The notes below the pieces were generated by a model. It was not told the origin of the DNA. It was given only the letters and a program-made list of their open reading frames with translations, and made no database searches. DNA of 64,000 nucleotides, from the NCBI RefSeq assembly GCF_033095785.1, contig NZ_CP137134.1, forward strand, positions 2,046,001 through 2,110,000. The letters are read 5' to 3'. A program made the translations under genes and the position numbers. Shown here in pieces: positions 31,916 to 42,210 of this stretch; positions within the stretch are counted from its first letter, which is position 1; the number at the start of each line of letters is the position of its first letter. This stretch comes from Nitrosospira sp. Is2 (GTDB lineage Bacteria > Pseudomonadota > Gammaproteobacteria > Burkholderiales > Nitrosomonadaceae).

Positions 31916-33060
31916 CAGAACATTCTGAACTTAAGTTTACTACCGGATTTGTCTTTGTCTCCGGCATCGCGGACGACCACTTTATCGCCCTCCCTGATTT
32001 CGCCCTCGACGAGTTCGGTAAAGGTGTTATCCGTAATACCGGTCTTTACATGGATGGGGGCAGGCTTGCCACCTTCCAGCAGATAAATCGCGTGTTTACC
32101 TGGTTGCCGTGGAGCGGGCTTCCCACTATCCACGTCTTCGCCCGGCTTGTAGCGCAGCGCGGCATTGGGGACCCGCAGCACGTCTTTTTTCTGATTTACA
32201 GCAAAACGCACATTGGCGGTCATACCGGGCAGCAACGCGCCGTCATCATTGGGTACCGCGACAATGACGTTGTAGGAGACGACATTTTGCTGGATGGTGG
32301 GATTGAGGCGCACTTGTTTTACCGTGCCGGTAAACTCACGTTCCGGAAACGCGTCCACAGTGAAATGTACTGTCTGGTCGAGACGGAGATGACCGATATC
32401 GGCTTCCGCGACGCTTGTATCGATCTGCATCTGGCTCAGGTCCTTGGCGATCTGGAACAGCGTGGGGGTCTGGAAACTCGCTGCTACGGTTTGCCCGATA
32501 TCCACGTTGCGCGCAATCACCACTCCCGAAATGGGCGAGCGGATAACGCTGTAGTTGAGATTCGTGCGATCGCGCGCGAGTTGTGCCCTGCTCGATGCAT
32601 GCTGGGCTTGGGTTGCGTGCAGTTGTTGTTCGAAGTCATTAAGCGCGTCGGGAGAAATGAACCCCCGCTCACTGAGCGCGCGGTTGCGTTTCATCTTATT
32701 TGTTGCCAGCTCAAGTGCGGCCTGGGCACTCGCCAAGTTGGCTTCCGACTGTCGCAATTGCGCCTGAAACAGCGATGGATCGAGTTCAACCAGTATTTGT
32801 CCAGCCTTGACCTCGTCGTTGAAATCAACGTGAAGCCTGTACACGGTGCCGGAGACCTGTGTACCGACGTTGACCAGCACGACGGGGTTAAGCGTGCCGT
32901 TCGCGGATATGCCTTGTACGATATCGCCCCGGTCGACCGCTTGCGTCTTGTATCGCTCCTGCCGGGAGTCAGGCTTCGATGTCCAGTACCACAGCCCAGC
33001 AGCCGCAAGCAGCAGCAATAAAATCAGGGTGAGTACCCGGCGGCGCGAATTAAAGGCCAT
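31915..33060 (-). CDS. MacA-like periplasmic adaptor subunit
   Basis: About 381 residues: one N-terminal membrane anchor (VLTLILLLLLAAAGLWYW), a barrel-lipoyl part (GTQVSGTVYRLHVDFNDEVKAGQILVELDP), a helical hairpin with coiled-coil character (about 90-165), then beta-barrel and membrane-proximal domains. This is the HlyD/MacA fold. ATG 33060 is chosen; a TTG at 33096 would add 12 residues and lacks a better ribosome site. It is first gene of the efflux operon, preceded by a short tandem repeat. Confidence 0.88.
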   Translation of the reverse strand: MAFNSRRRVLTLILLLLLAAAGLWYWTSKPDSRQERYKTQAVDRGDIVQGISANGTLNPVVLVNVGTQVSGTVYRLHVDFNDEVKAGQILVELDPSLFQAQLRQSEANLASAQAALELATNKMKRNRALSERGFISPDALNDFEQQLHATQAQHASSRAQLARDRTNLNYSVIRSPISGVVIARNVDIGQTVAASFQTPTLFQIAKDLSQMQIDTSVAEADIGHLRLDQTVHFTVDAFPEREFTGTVKQVRLNPTIQQNVVSYNVIVAVPNDDGALLPGMTANVRFAVNQKKDVLRVPNAALRYKPGEDVDSGKPAPRQPGKHAIYLLEGGKPAPIHVKTGITDNTFTELVEGEIREGDKVVVRDAGDKDKSGSKLKFRMF

Positions 33061-33097
33061 ACCTGAATGAGGAGCTCCGGCTACCCGGCGGGACAAA

Positions 33098-33123
33098 GAT
33101 GAAAGAGATGAAAGAGACGAAAG
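33098..33123. repeat. Imperfect tandem repeat, 9-bp unit
   Basis: GATGAAAGA occurs at 33098-33106 and 33107-33115, then GACGAAAG. It lies just upstream of the MacA-like gene. On the minus strand it is pyrimidine-rich and would sit in the 5' leader or promoter. Confidence 0.55.
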
Positions 33124-33283
33124 CCGGAATGTTACCTGAGTATGAGCTATTTATGAAATTCGCACAGCCGAGGGGGTACGCCGCGCCAGGACTGGCGCCC
33201 CGGCACGGTCTGGCCTGCAGCCATATTTGAAGAAGAGCTGCTCGAAAAAAGGGTTTTTTAACGCGCACCGTATTGTTATTATT

Positions 33284-34798
33284 TTATTTCGACTTGGCCT
33301 GATCGGCAGCCAGTTCGCGTAATTCCCTGAGACGCGCTTCCGCGCTGGAAGCCTGATAAAAGTCAGCGTCGCTGTTTCTCAACGCAATCTGCAGTTGTTC
33401 AACCGCAGCGGAATAATTGCCCTGCCGCGAATAAACTTCCGCCAGCGCGCGGTGCTGCGCAATTAGATTTCCTGACGCTTCGTAGCTTTGGGCCTGTAGC
33501 TTATAAAGGCGTATGTCATTCGGGGCGAACCGCAACTGCTGGTTGATAAACTCGAGCGCCGCCTCAGCACCGGCATTCCGCAAAAGCGCATCCACGTAGT
33601 CATAGAGCAGGGCTCGGTGCTGTGGAAATGTTTGCAGAGCTTCCTTGTAAATGTCAAAGGCCTCGTCCTTCTGTCCGGCGGCGAGTTTGACGCGTGCCGC
33701 GAGTGTTTCGATCATGGCATTCGACTGGGACGTTTTGCGTTCAATACGGATGGCCTTGCCCAGGCGGTGATTCTCCAGCGGAGTCTTATCCGCGCTGTCC
33801 GACTCAAGACTTTGGTAAAGCTTCGACAATTCGCTGTCGGCGCGCGTGTAGTCCCGTGCACGCAACAGTGCATGGATGAGGCCAAAGCGTTCCACGGCCT
33901 CCTTGCTGTAACGTTTCTCTCGCAGCGCGGCATCGAAGTATTTGACCGCATCAAGCGGCTTTTCAGTCAAAGCCCGCAGCTTCGCGCGGACCAGCTGGAA
34001 ATCCAGGCTATCGGGCACTTGCCGGTAGGACATGCTCTGCGTCCGGTTTTCGATATCGGCGATGCGTTCGTAGGTAATAGGGTGCGTACGCAGGTAGGAG
34101 GGCGCGCCATTTTCGTGAAAGCGCGAAACCTTTTGCAAACGCTCGAAAAATTCCGTCATCCCGTTTGGGTCGAGTCCCGCGCTGACGAGTATGCTCAGCC
34201 CGATGCGGTCAGCTTCTTTTTCATGGTCACGAGTGAAATTGAGCTGGGACTGAATCTGGGCGGCCTGGGATCCGACCAGAACAGCCTGGGCAGCCTGCGG
34301 ATTGGAGCGCGACGCCAGCACGGCCAGCGCTACCGCCGCCAGGGATTTCAGCATATTGTACTTTTGACCGGCGATCATGCGCGCGAGATGTTTCTGGGTG
34401 ACGTGCGCAATTTCGTGCGACATCACGCCAGCCAGTTCCGATTCACTTTGCGACGCAAGGATAAGCCCGCTATTAAAGCCCATGAAGCCACCGGGGAGTG
34501 CAAATGCATTAATAGTTGGGTCGTGCAAAGCAAAAAACTCGAATTCCTGGTCCGGGTGAGCCTCATTGGAACCGAGAATCAGCTTATTTCCGAGATTGGC
34601 AAGATAGCCCGCTACTTCGGCGTCGTCCATATAGCTGCGGTCGGCGCGAATCTCCGACATGATCTTAAGGCCGAGTTCTCGTTCCTGGCGCGGGGAGATC
34701 GTAGTCTGGGATACGTCGCCCAGTTCCGGCAACTCTGCGGCCGGAACCGGTACCGCGAATAGCATGGGCAGAATAGCCAAAAAGGGGCGGAACTTCAT
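33284..34798 (-). CDS. BepA-like M48 metalloprotease with TPR repeats
   Basis: 504 residues with a signal peptide (1-20, cut near PAA-EL). The M48 zinc motif HEIAH is at 128-132 and the third ligand glutamate lies in HEKEADRIG further on. The C-terminal half (about 280-490) is a run of TPR-like helical repeats. This layout matches BepA (YfgC), a periplasmic protease and chaperone for outer-membrane protein assembly. It stands alone on the minus strand between the MacA operon and glnB. Confidence 0.9.
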   Translation of the reverse strand: MKFRPFLAILPMLFAVPVPAAELPELGDVSQTTISPRQERELGLKIMSEIRADRSYMDDAEVAGYLANLGNKLILGSNEAHPDQEFEFFALHDPTINAFALPGGFMGFNSGLILASQSESELAGVMSHEIAHVTQKHLARMIAGQKYNMLKSLAAVALAVLASRSNPQAAQAVLVGSQAAQIQSQLNFTRDHEKEADRIGLSILVSAGLDPNGMTEFFERLQKVSRFHENGAPSYLRTHPITYERIADIENRTQSMSYRQVPDSLDFQLVRAKLRALTEKPLDAVKYFDAALREKRYSKEAVERFGLIHALLRARDYTRADSELSKLYQSLESDSADKTPLENHRLGKAIRIERKTSQSNAMIETLAARVKLAAGQKDEAFDIYKEALQTFPQHRALLYDYVDALLRNAGAEAALEFINQQLRFAPNDIRLYKLQAQSYEASGNLIAQHRALAEVYSRQGNYSAAVEQLQIALRNSDADFYQASSAEARLRELRELAADQAKSK

Positions 34799-35038
34799 GT
34801 CGATAAGATAGCACTCCGCGGGCGAAGTTCCACTTTGCCGGGTGGAACTGCCGAGATGGGAATGACTCGCGTCGAATGTACTTAATTAAACGATAATTGG
34901 AGCAGAAAGCAAAATTGCGGTAGGGGACTTTTGGGGGGAAAGACGACAGGGAAAGCGGATTCAACCACTTCACCATTCAAGAACTATACTTTCTTACCGG
35001 ACAGTATGCGTATACAAGTGTATGAAAGCGGCATGCAG

Positions 35039-35505
<467 letters not shown>

Positions 35506-35546
35506 TGGCGTATAAATGGCAGCATCTGTGTAATCGTAAACGAATT

Positions 35547-37163
35547 CTAAAAATTGTCTTGATACCGTGCCGTGAGCGGGTAGCGCCAATCCTTGCCAAA
35601 GCCGCGCGGCGTGACGCGCACGCCTGATGGCGACTGGCGGCGCTTGTATTCGTTTTGTCGGATTAGCTGGATCACGCGCCGCACATCAGTTTCAGCGAAG
35701 TGTTTGTTCAATATATCCTCAAGCGTTAGATCATGCTCCACATACGCTTCCATGATGGCGTCGAGTATTTCGTAAGGCGGCAAGCTGTCCTGATCGGCCT
35801 GATCAGGACGCAACTCGGCCGAGGGCGCGCGGCTGATAACCCGCTCCGGTATGACCTTGCCCACCGTGTTGCGATAGCGACAAAGGCGGTACACCATGGT
35901 TTTGCTGACATCTTTCAATACCGCAAAGCCGCCCGCCATATCGCCGTACAACGTGCAGTAGCCTACAGCAGTTTCCGACTTGTTGCCGGTTGTCAGCACA
36001 ATTGAGCCGTATTTATTGGATAGCGCCATCAACAGGTTGCCGCGTATGCGCGCTTGCAGATTCTCTTCAGTGAGGTCGGGCCCATCGGGGAGGGGCAATT
36101 CCGAGAATTCGGCTGCAAGCGCGCCCTTGTATTCACTAAAGATCGGGCCAATGGGGAATTCGCTGTAGCGTACGCCCAATGTTTTAGCTATTACGCGCGC
36201 GTCCGTCACACTGATATCGGCAGTGAATTGCGATGGCATCATTACGGCTTGCACCCTGTCCGCGCCCAGCGCATCCACGGCAATCGCGAGCGTGAGCGCG
36301 GAGTCGACTCCGCCTGATAATCCCAGCAATACCCCGGGTATTCCGTTCTTATCAACATAATCCTTGACCCCGAGGCACAGTGCCTTGTAAACGCTCGCTT
36401 CCAGCGTTCCTGACGGCGCGGCCTCGCCCGGCATTGGTGTCTTATTCTGGAATTCGATCAGACCAAGGGTTTCCACGAACTCGTTGAGCTGATGGACGAG
36501 CTCACCTTTTTCATTCATGGCGAACGAAGCACCATCGAATACCAGTTCATCCTGTCCCCCGACAAGATTGACGTAAACGATAGGAATCGGCGTCTCGCCA
36601 ATTCGCTGGCGTGCGATTTGGTGGCGCAAATCCAGCTTACGCATATGGTAAGGAGAGGAATTCAGCACCAGCAGCACATCTGCTCCGGCCGCCCTCGCGC
36701 GAATGGCAGGGCCTGGTTGCCATATATCCTGACATATATTGATCCCGAATTTTATACCTTCAAGTTCAAATACACAGGGATCCGAACCGGGATCGAAATA
36801 GCGCCGCTCGTCAAAGACACTGTCGTTGGGAAGCAGATGCTTGAGATAGGTCGCAAGAATTTTACCGTCGCGTATTACCGAAGCCGCGTTGTAGAGCTTA
36901 TTGCTGGTAAGGTGCGGATGGCCTACGAGCAGTGTTACGCCACTTGTTTTTCCGGCGAGCTCCGAAAGCGCATTCGCACAGGCGCGTCGGAACCCATTGC
37001 GCAGTAACAGGTCTTCCGGGGGATACCCGGACAGGGCTAGCTCGGGAAAAACAACGAGAGCCGCTCCCGCATTTTGTGCCTGGTTGACGTAATCGAGGAT
37101 CTTGCGCGTGTTTCCGCCCAAGTCGCCGACCACACAATTGATTTGAGCAACGGCGAGTTTCAT
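35547..37163 (-). CDS. nadE: Glutamine-hydrolysing NAD+ synthase
   Basis: 538 residues with two domains. The N-terminal nitrilase-type glutaminase (1-260) has FPELALSGYPPEDLL with the catalytic Glu, the conserved Lys region YLKHLLPN, and the nucleophile Cys in GINICQDIW. The C-terminal synthase (about 270-530) has the PP-loop LGLSGGVDSALTL. It converts nicotinate adenine dinucleotide to NAD+ using ammonia released from glutamine. It is encoded directly upstream of glnB, and PII proteins are known to bind glutamine-dependent NadE in some proteobacteria. Confidence 0.96.
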   Translation of the reverse strand: MKLAVAQINCVVGDLGGNTRKILDYVNQAQNAGAALVVFPELALSGYPPEDLLLRNGFRRACANALSELAGKTSGVTLLVGHPHLTSNKLYNAASVIRDGKILATYLKHLLPNDSVFDERRYFDPGSDPCVFELEGIKFGINICQDIWQPGPAIRARAAGADVLLVLNSSPYHMRKLDLRHQIARQRIGETPIPIVYVNLVGGQDELVFDGASFAMNEKGELVHQLNEFVETLGLIEFQNKTPMPGEAAPSGTLEASVYKALCLGVKDYVDKNGIPGVLLGLSGGVDSALTLAIAVDALGADRVQAVMMPSQFTADISVTDARVIAKTLGVRYSEFPIGPIFSEYKGALAAEFSELPLPDGPDLTEENLQARIRGNLLMALSNKYGSIVLTTGNKSETAVGYCTLYGDMAGGFAVLKDVSKTMVYRLCRYRNTVGKVIPERVISRAPSAELRPDQADQDSLPPYEILDAIMEAYVEHDLTLEDILNKHFAETDVRRVIQLIRQNEYKRRQSPSGVRVTPRGFGKDWRYPLTARYQDNF

Positions 37164-37275
37164 GCGGGAGCTATGTCTATTCCACTATGTTTGTGTTGGC
37201 AATCTGGCAGATAATACCAGAACGGTCCATCTTTAGCGGCGACGCGACGCTGCCCGACGCAAGCGCGCAAACTTC

Positions 37276-38436
37276 ATGATTTCAGATATTGCGGTAAAGA
37301 TAGTCGATTCTCTTGAGGGAATTTCCGCTTCCGAGTGGAACAGGCTGGCAGGGGACGATCCGTTCTTGCGGCACGAATTCCTGTCCGCAATGCATGAGAC
37401 CGGCTGTGCTTCAAAAAATACGGGATGGTTACCGCAATTTGTCACATTGTGGGAAGGAAGCGCCCTTCGCGGGGCCGTGCCTCTTTACCTGAAGAGTCAT
37501 TCGTATGGCGAATATGTGTTTGACTGGGCTTGGGCCAACGCATATGAGCGCCATGGTTACCGCTATTATCCCAAACTGTTGAGCGCGGTGCCTTTCAGCC
37601 CGGTGACCGGCCGCCGCTTGATGGCCGAGCGTCCGGAGTATCGCTCCATGCTCATCGGGACCCTGTTGAAAATGGCGGAACAAGGAAACGCTGAGACGGG
37701 TGTTTCGTCTTTTCATTGCCTGTTTCCCCAAGAGCATGAAGCGCGTGAAATGGAGGCAGCGGGACTGATACTGCGGCATGGCGTACAGTTCCACTGGAGG
37801 AATGCGCCCGGAGAGGGGTACGAAAGCTTCGAGGCATTCCTGAAGGAAATGAGTCATGACAAACGCAAAAGAATCCGCCAGGAGCGCAATAAAATTCATT
37901 CGGCCGGAATTAGCTTTAAATGGCTTTCCGGAACCGAGGCAACGGACGCGCACTGGCGGTTTTTTATTGACTGCTACAATAAAACCTATAATGAGCACGG
38001 TTCACTGCCGTACCTTAGTCTGTCATTCTTTATGCGGCTGGCTAAGAGCATGCCGGAGAATGTGTTGCTGGTTCTGGCGTTGCATGACGGAAAGCCTGTT
38101 GCGGCGGCCTTCTATTTATATAATGCTCAGACGCTCTATGGGCGTTACTGGGGCACTACGCAATACATTCCAGGACTGCATTTCGAAACCTGCTACTACC
38201 AGGGCATCGAATACTGTATTGCAAACCGGATGATATTGTTCGAGGGCGGCGCTCAAGGTGAGCATAAGCTTGCCCGAGGCTTTCTTCCCGTTCGCACCTG
38301 GTCGGCTCACTGGCTCGCGCATCCCCAATTTGCCTCGGCCATCAGCCATCATGTAGCGCAGGAAGCGCATGGCATCGATCGATACCTCGATGAGCTGAAC
38401 GATAGTTCTCCGTTCAGGAAGGATATAAGCAGATGA
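37276..38436 (+). CDS. FemAB-like (PF04339-type) acyltransferase
   Basis: 386 residues of the GNAT-fold peptidogalycan biosynthesis/recognition family. Conserved features are an early WNRLAGDDPFLRHEFLSAMHE, the basic SHDKRKRIRQERNK near residue 195, and the C-terminal GRYWGTTQYIPGLHFETCYYQGIEYCI followed by FEGGAQGEHKLARGF. Members may attach amino acids to acceptors, as FemAB does, but no substrate is proven. No membrane segments are seen. A Nudix gene follows on the same strand 82 bp downstream. Confidence 0.88.
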   Translation: MISDIAVKIVDSLEGISASEWNRLAGDDPFLRHEFLSAMHETGCASKNTGWLPQFVTLWEGSALRGAVPLYLKSHSYGEYVFDWAWANAYERHGYRYYPKLLSAVPFSPVTGRRLMAERPEYRSMLIGTLLKMAEQGNAETGVSSFHCLFPQEHEAREMEAAGLILRHGVQFHWRNAPGEGYESFEAFLKEMSHDKRKRIRQERNKIHSAGISFKWLSGTEATDAHWRFFIDCYNKTYNEHGSLPYLSLSFFMRLAKSMPENVLLVLALHDGKPVAAAFYLYNAQTLYGRYWGTTQYIPGLHFETCYYQGIEYCIANRMILFEGGAQGEHKLARGFLPVRTWSAHWLAHPQFASAISHHVAQEAHGIDRYLDELNDSSPFRKDISR

Positions 38437-38518
38437 TCATGGTCTGAGCTGCTCAGATTGCATGCGTCACTATTTAACCGCAAAATTGATTCTCTTTTCT
38501 TAGCCACAAACACGCCCC

Positions 38519-39061
38519 ATGAATTATTGCAGTCTTTGCGGCACCCGGGTGGAGTTGCGCGTACCTGAAGGCGATACGCTGCCGCGTTATGTCTGTACCG
38601 CGTGCGGCATTATTCATTATCAGAACCCCAAGATCGTCGTAGGCTGTATCCCGGAGTGGGAGGACAAGGTACTCTTGTGCGTGCGAGCTATTGAGCCGCG
38701 TCGGGGCCTGTGGACTCTGCCCGCGGGTTTCATGGAAAATGCCGAGACCCTGGCCCAGGGCGCGGCACGCGAAACGCTGGAGGAAGCCAACGCGCGTGTG
38801 AACATAGGAAACCTGTACTCTATCTATAACCTGCCGCATATCGATCAGGTGCATGTGCTCTTTCGCGCACGGCTGCTCGATCTGGATTTTAAACCGGGAA
38901 TCGAAAGCCTCGACGTCAGGCTTTTTTCCGAATCCGAGATTCCGTGGGATACGCTGGCCTTTCGCGTTATCCGCGAGCCCCTCAAACGTTACTTCGATGA
39001 GCGTCGTCGGGGACAACTGGGGTTTCATATCGGAACCATAGAGGACGTGCGTAAAAAGTAA
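38519..39061 (+). CDS. Nudix hydrolase with N-terminal zinc ribbon
   Basis: 180 residues. Four cysteines (CSLCG near residue 4 and CTACG near 28) form a zinc ribbon, followed by the Nudix domain. The Nudix box GFMENAETLAQGAARETLEEANA keeps the catalytic RE..EE, but its usual Gly is Asn; I recall this as normal for the ribbon-containing subgroup. It is expected to hydrolyse nucleoside diphosphate compounds such as ADP-ribose or NADH-type molecules. It ends 30 bp from a convergent permease gene. Confidence 0.88.
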   Translation: MNYCSLCGTRVELRVPEGDTLPRYVCTACGIIHYQNPKIVVGCIPEWEDKVLLCVRAIEPRRGLWTLPAGFMENAETLAQGAARETLEEANARVNIGNLYSIYNLPHIDQVHVLFRARLLDLDFKPGIESLDVRLFSESEIPWDTLAFRVIREPLKRYFDERRRGQLGFHIGTIEDVRKK

Positions 39062-39090
39062 ACGGTGCCGGACGTACGCTTTTTTAGTTC

Positions 39091-40260
39091 TTACGCTGCC
39101 CGCAGCGCATCGACGATAGCGAGACGCGAAGCCTTCGCGGCCGGCAGGAAACCGCCGGCAAAACCCATGATCAGCGCGAAACCCAGCGACTTGACGATGA
39201 TCTCTAGATTCAGGGTAAAGCTGAATGCAAGTTCGGAGAACGATTGCCAATTCATGGTGGAAATGGTCAAAAATTGCATGAACGACGCCAATATCAATCC
39301 GGCGATTCCTCCAACCGCCCCGAGCATTAATGCTTCTGCGAGAAAAGCGGAGAGGATATTATTGCGGCGGAACCCGAGCGCACGTAGCGTACCGATTTCT
39401 GTAGTCCGGTTGGCAACTGAGGCATACATAGTGATCATCGCGCCAATAATGGCGCCAACCGAAAATATGATCGACAATATCATCCCCAGGTAGCGAATGA
39501 AGTTTGCCAGCAGCTGCGACTGCTCCGCGTAGAACACGCTCTCCCGCTTGGCTTCTACGGTAAGCCGGGGGTCGTTCTCGAGGCGTGTCTTAAGTTCTGA
39601 AAAAAACCCCGGGTCGTTCAGCTTCAGAATCACCGAAGAATATACCGGTCGGCGGAACGCCTGCATCAACTGATCCACATCTCCCCATATTTCAGAATCA
39701 AACCCGGTTTTGCCTGCATCCATGATGCCGACCACTGTCCATTCGCGCTGCCCAAAGCGCAACGTTTCCCCAACGCCTGCGCCAATGTAGCGTTCCGCGA
39801 CGCTTTTTCCGGCGATGATTTCCGTTGAACCAGGACGGAACATGCGACCTTCCGCGATTTGTACCTGCGGACGCAGCTCGATACCCTTCTCCCCTACCCC
39901 GCGGATCAATACATTAGACGCCTTGTCCGAACCGCGTTTCTTGAGTGAAATCAGGACGATGGTCTCCTTTGAGGCCAGACGCGTGCCGGTTACACCGTAG
40001 GCTACCTCCGGCTGGTTTTCCACAATCCCGGCCTGCTCGCGGTCGATCTGACTCTGCACTTCGGTGCCGGCGGAGCGCCTGGTGATGACCACATTATCGG
40101 CGGAGCCTGTCTCCACCAGCGTCTTTCTCAGACCCTCTTCCAGCATCAGCACCGTCGCAAATACAAAAACGACAAGAGCCATGCCCCCCGCAGTGAGAAG
40201 CGTCGTTAGTTTGCGTGCTGCGAGGTTACGTAATGTATATGACAGGGGGATTGACATCAT
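39091..40260 (-). CDS. FtsX/MacB-like ABC permease (second of pair)
   Basis: 389 residues: N-terminal helix (LTTLLTAGGMALVVFVFATVLML), a periplasmic domain (about 45-255), then three helices with ASVANRTTEIGTLRALGFRRNNIL between, ending GGFLPAAKASRLAIVDALRA. This is an FtsX-type permease. It is the last gene of a four-gene efflux operon and starts 8 bp after its sister permease. It is clearly diverged from that sister, so a heterodimeric pump is likely. Confidence 0.87.
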   Translation of the reverse strand: MMSIPLSYTLRNLAARKLTTLLTAGGMALVVFVFATVLMLEEGLRKTLVETGSADNVVITRRSAGTEVQSQIDREQAGIVENQPEVAYGVTGTRLASKETIVLISLKKRGSDKASNVLIRGVGEKGIELRPQVQIAEGRMFRPGSTEIIAGKSVAERYIGAGVGETLRFGQREWTVVGIMDAGKTGFDSEIWGDVDQLMQAFRRPVYSSVILKLNDPGFFSELKTRLENDPRLTVEAKRESVFYAEQSQLLANFIRYLGMILSIIFSVGAIIGAMITMYASVANRTTEIGTLRALGFRRNNILSAFLAEALMLGAVGGIAGLILASFMQFLTISTMNWQSFSELAFSFTLNLEIIVKSLGFALIMGFAGGFLPAAKASRLAIVDALRAA

Positions 40261-40268
40261 GATTCAGT

Positions 40269-41426
40269 TTAGCCAATGCTACGCAGGCCTTCTACAATGG
40301 ATACGCGGGCCACCCGGGCTGCGGGCAGTGCCGCGGCGGCCAGACCGACCGCAGTCGCGGCGACGATCTGCATGTAAACCGTGTCAAGGGATACTCCGAA
40401 TACTGGAAACAGCGTGCCCATCTGCTTGCTGAACTGGTCGGCCACAGGGAAAGTAAGCGCAATTCCTATTACTGCTCCGGCGAGGGAAATGACCATCGAT
40501 TCGCCGTAGATCAGCCCTATAAGAAAACGCGGGCCAAATCCCAGTGCCTTAAGCGTGGCATACTCACTGATACGTTCGCGTGCGGTCATCGCCATCGTAT
40601 TCGCCATTACCGCCAGGATAATAAATATCACCACGAACGAAACGATGCGGATTGCGACCACGATCGCTTCAGTCATCGCTACAAAGCCCAGCTGAAATGC
40701 TTTTTCCGTCTCGGTAAGGGTTTCTGCAAGCGAGTTTCTGAACATCGCATCTACCTCGGTCGATATCTCCGCCGCTCGGTCGGGGTCGGCAATCTGGATT
40801 ACATATACCCCCACCCAGTCGGTCCGGCGAGCCGCTGCCTTTTTCATCGTTTCGTTGAGATAATCCCAATGGAAGAACAGCTGTGAAGTATCGGTTCCCG
40901 CCTCGGCCCCGTCATAAATTGCGCGCACGGTAAAGCTCCATGCGCCTGGATAGATGGTCCCGCGCAGAGGAATAGTGTCGCCTAATTTGAAGCCATAGGT
41001 ATCGGCGATCTTGCGTCCGATCACGCAGCCTTTACGGTCTGCGCGGAATGCCTTCATGTCCCCCGGAAGAGTAAGATATTCCGGATAAAGGTCGAAATAC
41101 GTTCTTGCATCTACGGCAAACTGCGGGAAAAAGTTTTTCTCGGTTACGTAGACGCCGCCAAACCAGCTTGCATGGCTGATGCCTGTCACCCCCGATACGC
41201 TGCGGATCCGCTCCTGGTAGTTGATCGGCAGCGGAAACACCAGGGAAATGGAGTTTCGCGTCACCAGCCTCGTGGATGAAGCGCCTTCCGCGCCTGCGTA
41301 CCAGGCATCGACTACAGTTTGCAACAGGCCAAAAGCGAGTATCGCCACCACCAGGCCCAGGACGGTCAAGCCGGTGCGCAGCTTGTGCCGCAACGTGTTC
41401 CGTAAGATAAGCTTTAGAAAGTGCAT
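40269..41426 (-). CDS. FtsX/MacB-like ABC permease (first of pair)
   Basis: 385 residues with the same layout as the next permease: N-terminal helix (TGLTVLGLVVAILAFGLLQTV), periplasmic domain, three C-terminal helices, with MTARERISEYATLKALGFGPRFLI between and a PAARVARVSIVEGLRSIG end. It starts 69 bp after the ATPase gene and is followed by the second permease after 8 bp. The substrate is unknown; macrolides, lipids or lipopeptides are all possible for this superfamily. Confidence 0.87.
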   Translation of the reverse strand: MHFLKLILRNTLRHKLRTGLTVLGLVVAILAFGLLQTVVDAWYAGAEGASSTRLVTRNSISLVFPLPINYQERIRSVSGVTGISHASWFGGVYVTEKNFFPQFAVDARTYFDLYPEYLTLPGDMKAFRADRKGCVIGRKIADTYGFKLGDTIPLRGTIYPGAWSFTVRAIYDGAEAGTDTSQLFFHWDYLNETMKKAAARRTDWVGVYVIQIADPDRAAEISTEVDAMFRNSLAETLTETEKAFQLGFVAMTEAIVVAIRIVSFVVIFIILAVMANTMAMTARERISEYATLKALGFGPRFLIGLIYGESMVISLAGAVIGIALTFPVADQFSKQMGTLFPVFGVSLDTVYMQIVAATAVGLAAAALPAARVARVSIVEGLRSIG

Positions 41427-41495
41427 TTCCGGAAGACATTGGCACAGCGCGTCTTTGCAGGGAATGGCTCAAGAAAAAAGATACGAGGGTGTTCC

Positions 41496-42194
41496 TTAAT
41501 GTTCAAGTGTCGCGTCCAGCTCGCCCTTGTCCAGATGTCGAATAAGATGGGCTGATTTTGCTGCGTGCGGGTCGTGCGTAACCATAATGATAGTTTTACC
41601 CAGTTCACTGTTCAGTCGCGCCAGCATGGCGAGAATATCATCCGCGGATGCGCGGTCGAGGTCGCCAGTAGGCTCATCCGCGACCAGCAAAACCGGATCC
41701 GTGATGAAGGCGCGCGCGATGGCGACCCGCTGCTGCTGCCCACCGGAAAGCTCCGATGGATAATGCTCCATACGGTCTGTCAGTCCCACCATCGACAATG
41801 CCAATTCGACGCGCTCCCGTCGTTGAACGCGGGTAAGTCGGGTTAGCAATAGCGGCAGCTCGACATTCTCAAATGCTGTCAGCACCGGCATCAGATTGTA
41901 AAACTGGAAAATGAAGCCGATATTCCCGGCTCGCCAGTCGGCCAGTTCGCCCTCTGAAAGCGCCGCAATATCGATTCCGTTCACCCTCAGGGAGCCGCTA
42001 TCGGGCTTGTCGATGCCGGCGATCAGGTTGAGCAGCGTGCTTTTGCCGGATCCCGAGGGTCCCATCAAGGCTATAAATTCACCAGCCCTGATGTTAAAAG
42101 AAATGTTGGTCAGTACAGGCACCACTTGCCCGCCCCGGCGGTAGGATTTGGTAAGGTGCCTGATCTCGACGAGGGATGGGGGAAGAGCGTTCAT
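41496..42194 (-). CDS. MacB/LolD-like ABC ATP-binding protein
   Basis: 232 residues from ATG 42194. Walker [10 protein letters not shown], signature [15 protein letters not shown], Walker [13 protein letters not shown] and the switch His in VTHDPHAAK are all present. The frame is open up to 42329, but that extension overlaps the adaptor gene and lacks conserved residues; ATG 42194 lies 17 bp after the adaptor stop. It powers the two-permease pump encoded downstream. Confidence 0.92.
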   Translation of the reverse strand: MNALPPSLVEIRHLTKSYRRGGQVVPVLTNISFNIRAGEFIALMGPSGSGKSTLLNLIAGIDKPDSGSLRVNGIDIAALSEGELADWRAGNIGFIFQFYNLMPVLTAFENVELPLLLTRLTRVQRRERVELALSMVGLTDRMEHYPSELSGGQQQRVAIARAFITDPVLLVADEPTGDLDRASADDILAMLARLNSELGKTIIMVTHDPHAAKSAHLIRHLDKGELDATLEH

Positions 42195-42210
42195 TTTCGG
42201 CCGAACACCT

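Noticed and set aside
31906..33021. 371-codon plus-strand frame opposite the MacA-like gene
   Set aside because: The minus-strand adaptor is well supported; the plus-strand product has no recognisable features.
33617..34762. 381-codon plus-strand frame opposite the M48 protease gene
   Set aside because: The minus strand encodes a complete BepA-like protein with HEIAH and TPRs; the plus frame is a shadow.
38443..38457. TCTGAGC-T-GCTCAGA palindrome after the FemAB-like gene
   Set aside because: The hairpin is short with a 3-base loop and no T tract, so it was not called a terminator.
38519..39061. Degenerate Nudix box (Gly to Asn) as a sign of inactivity
   Set aside because: The catalytic RE and EE residues are intact, and the Asn is, to my knowledge, normal in this zinc-ribbon subgroup.
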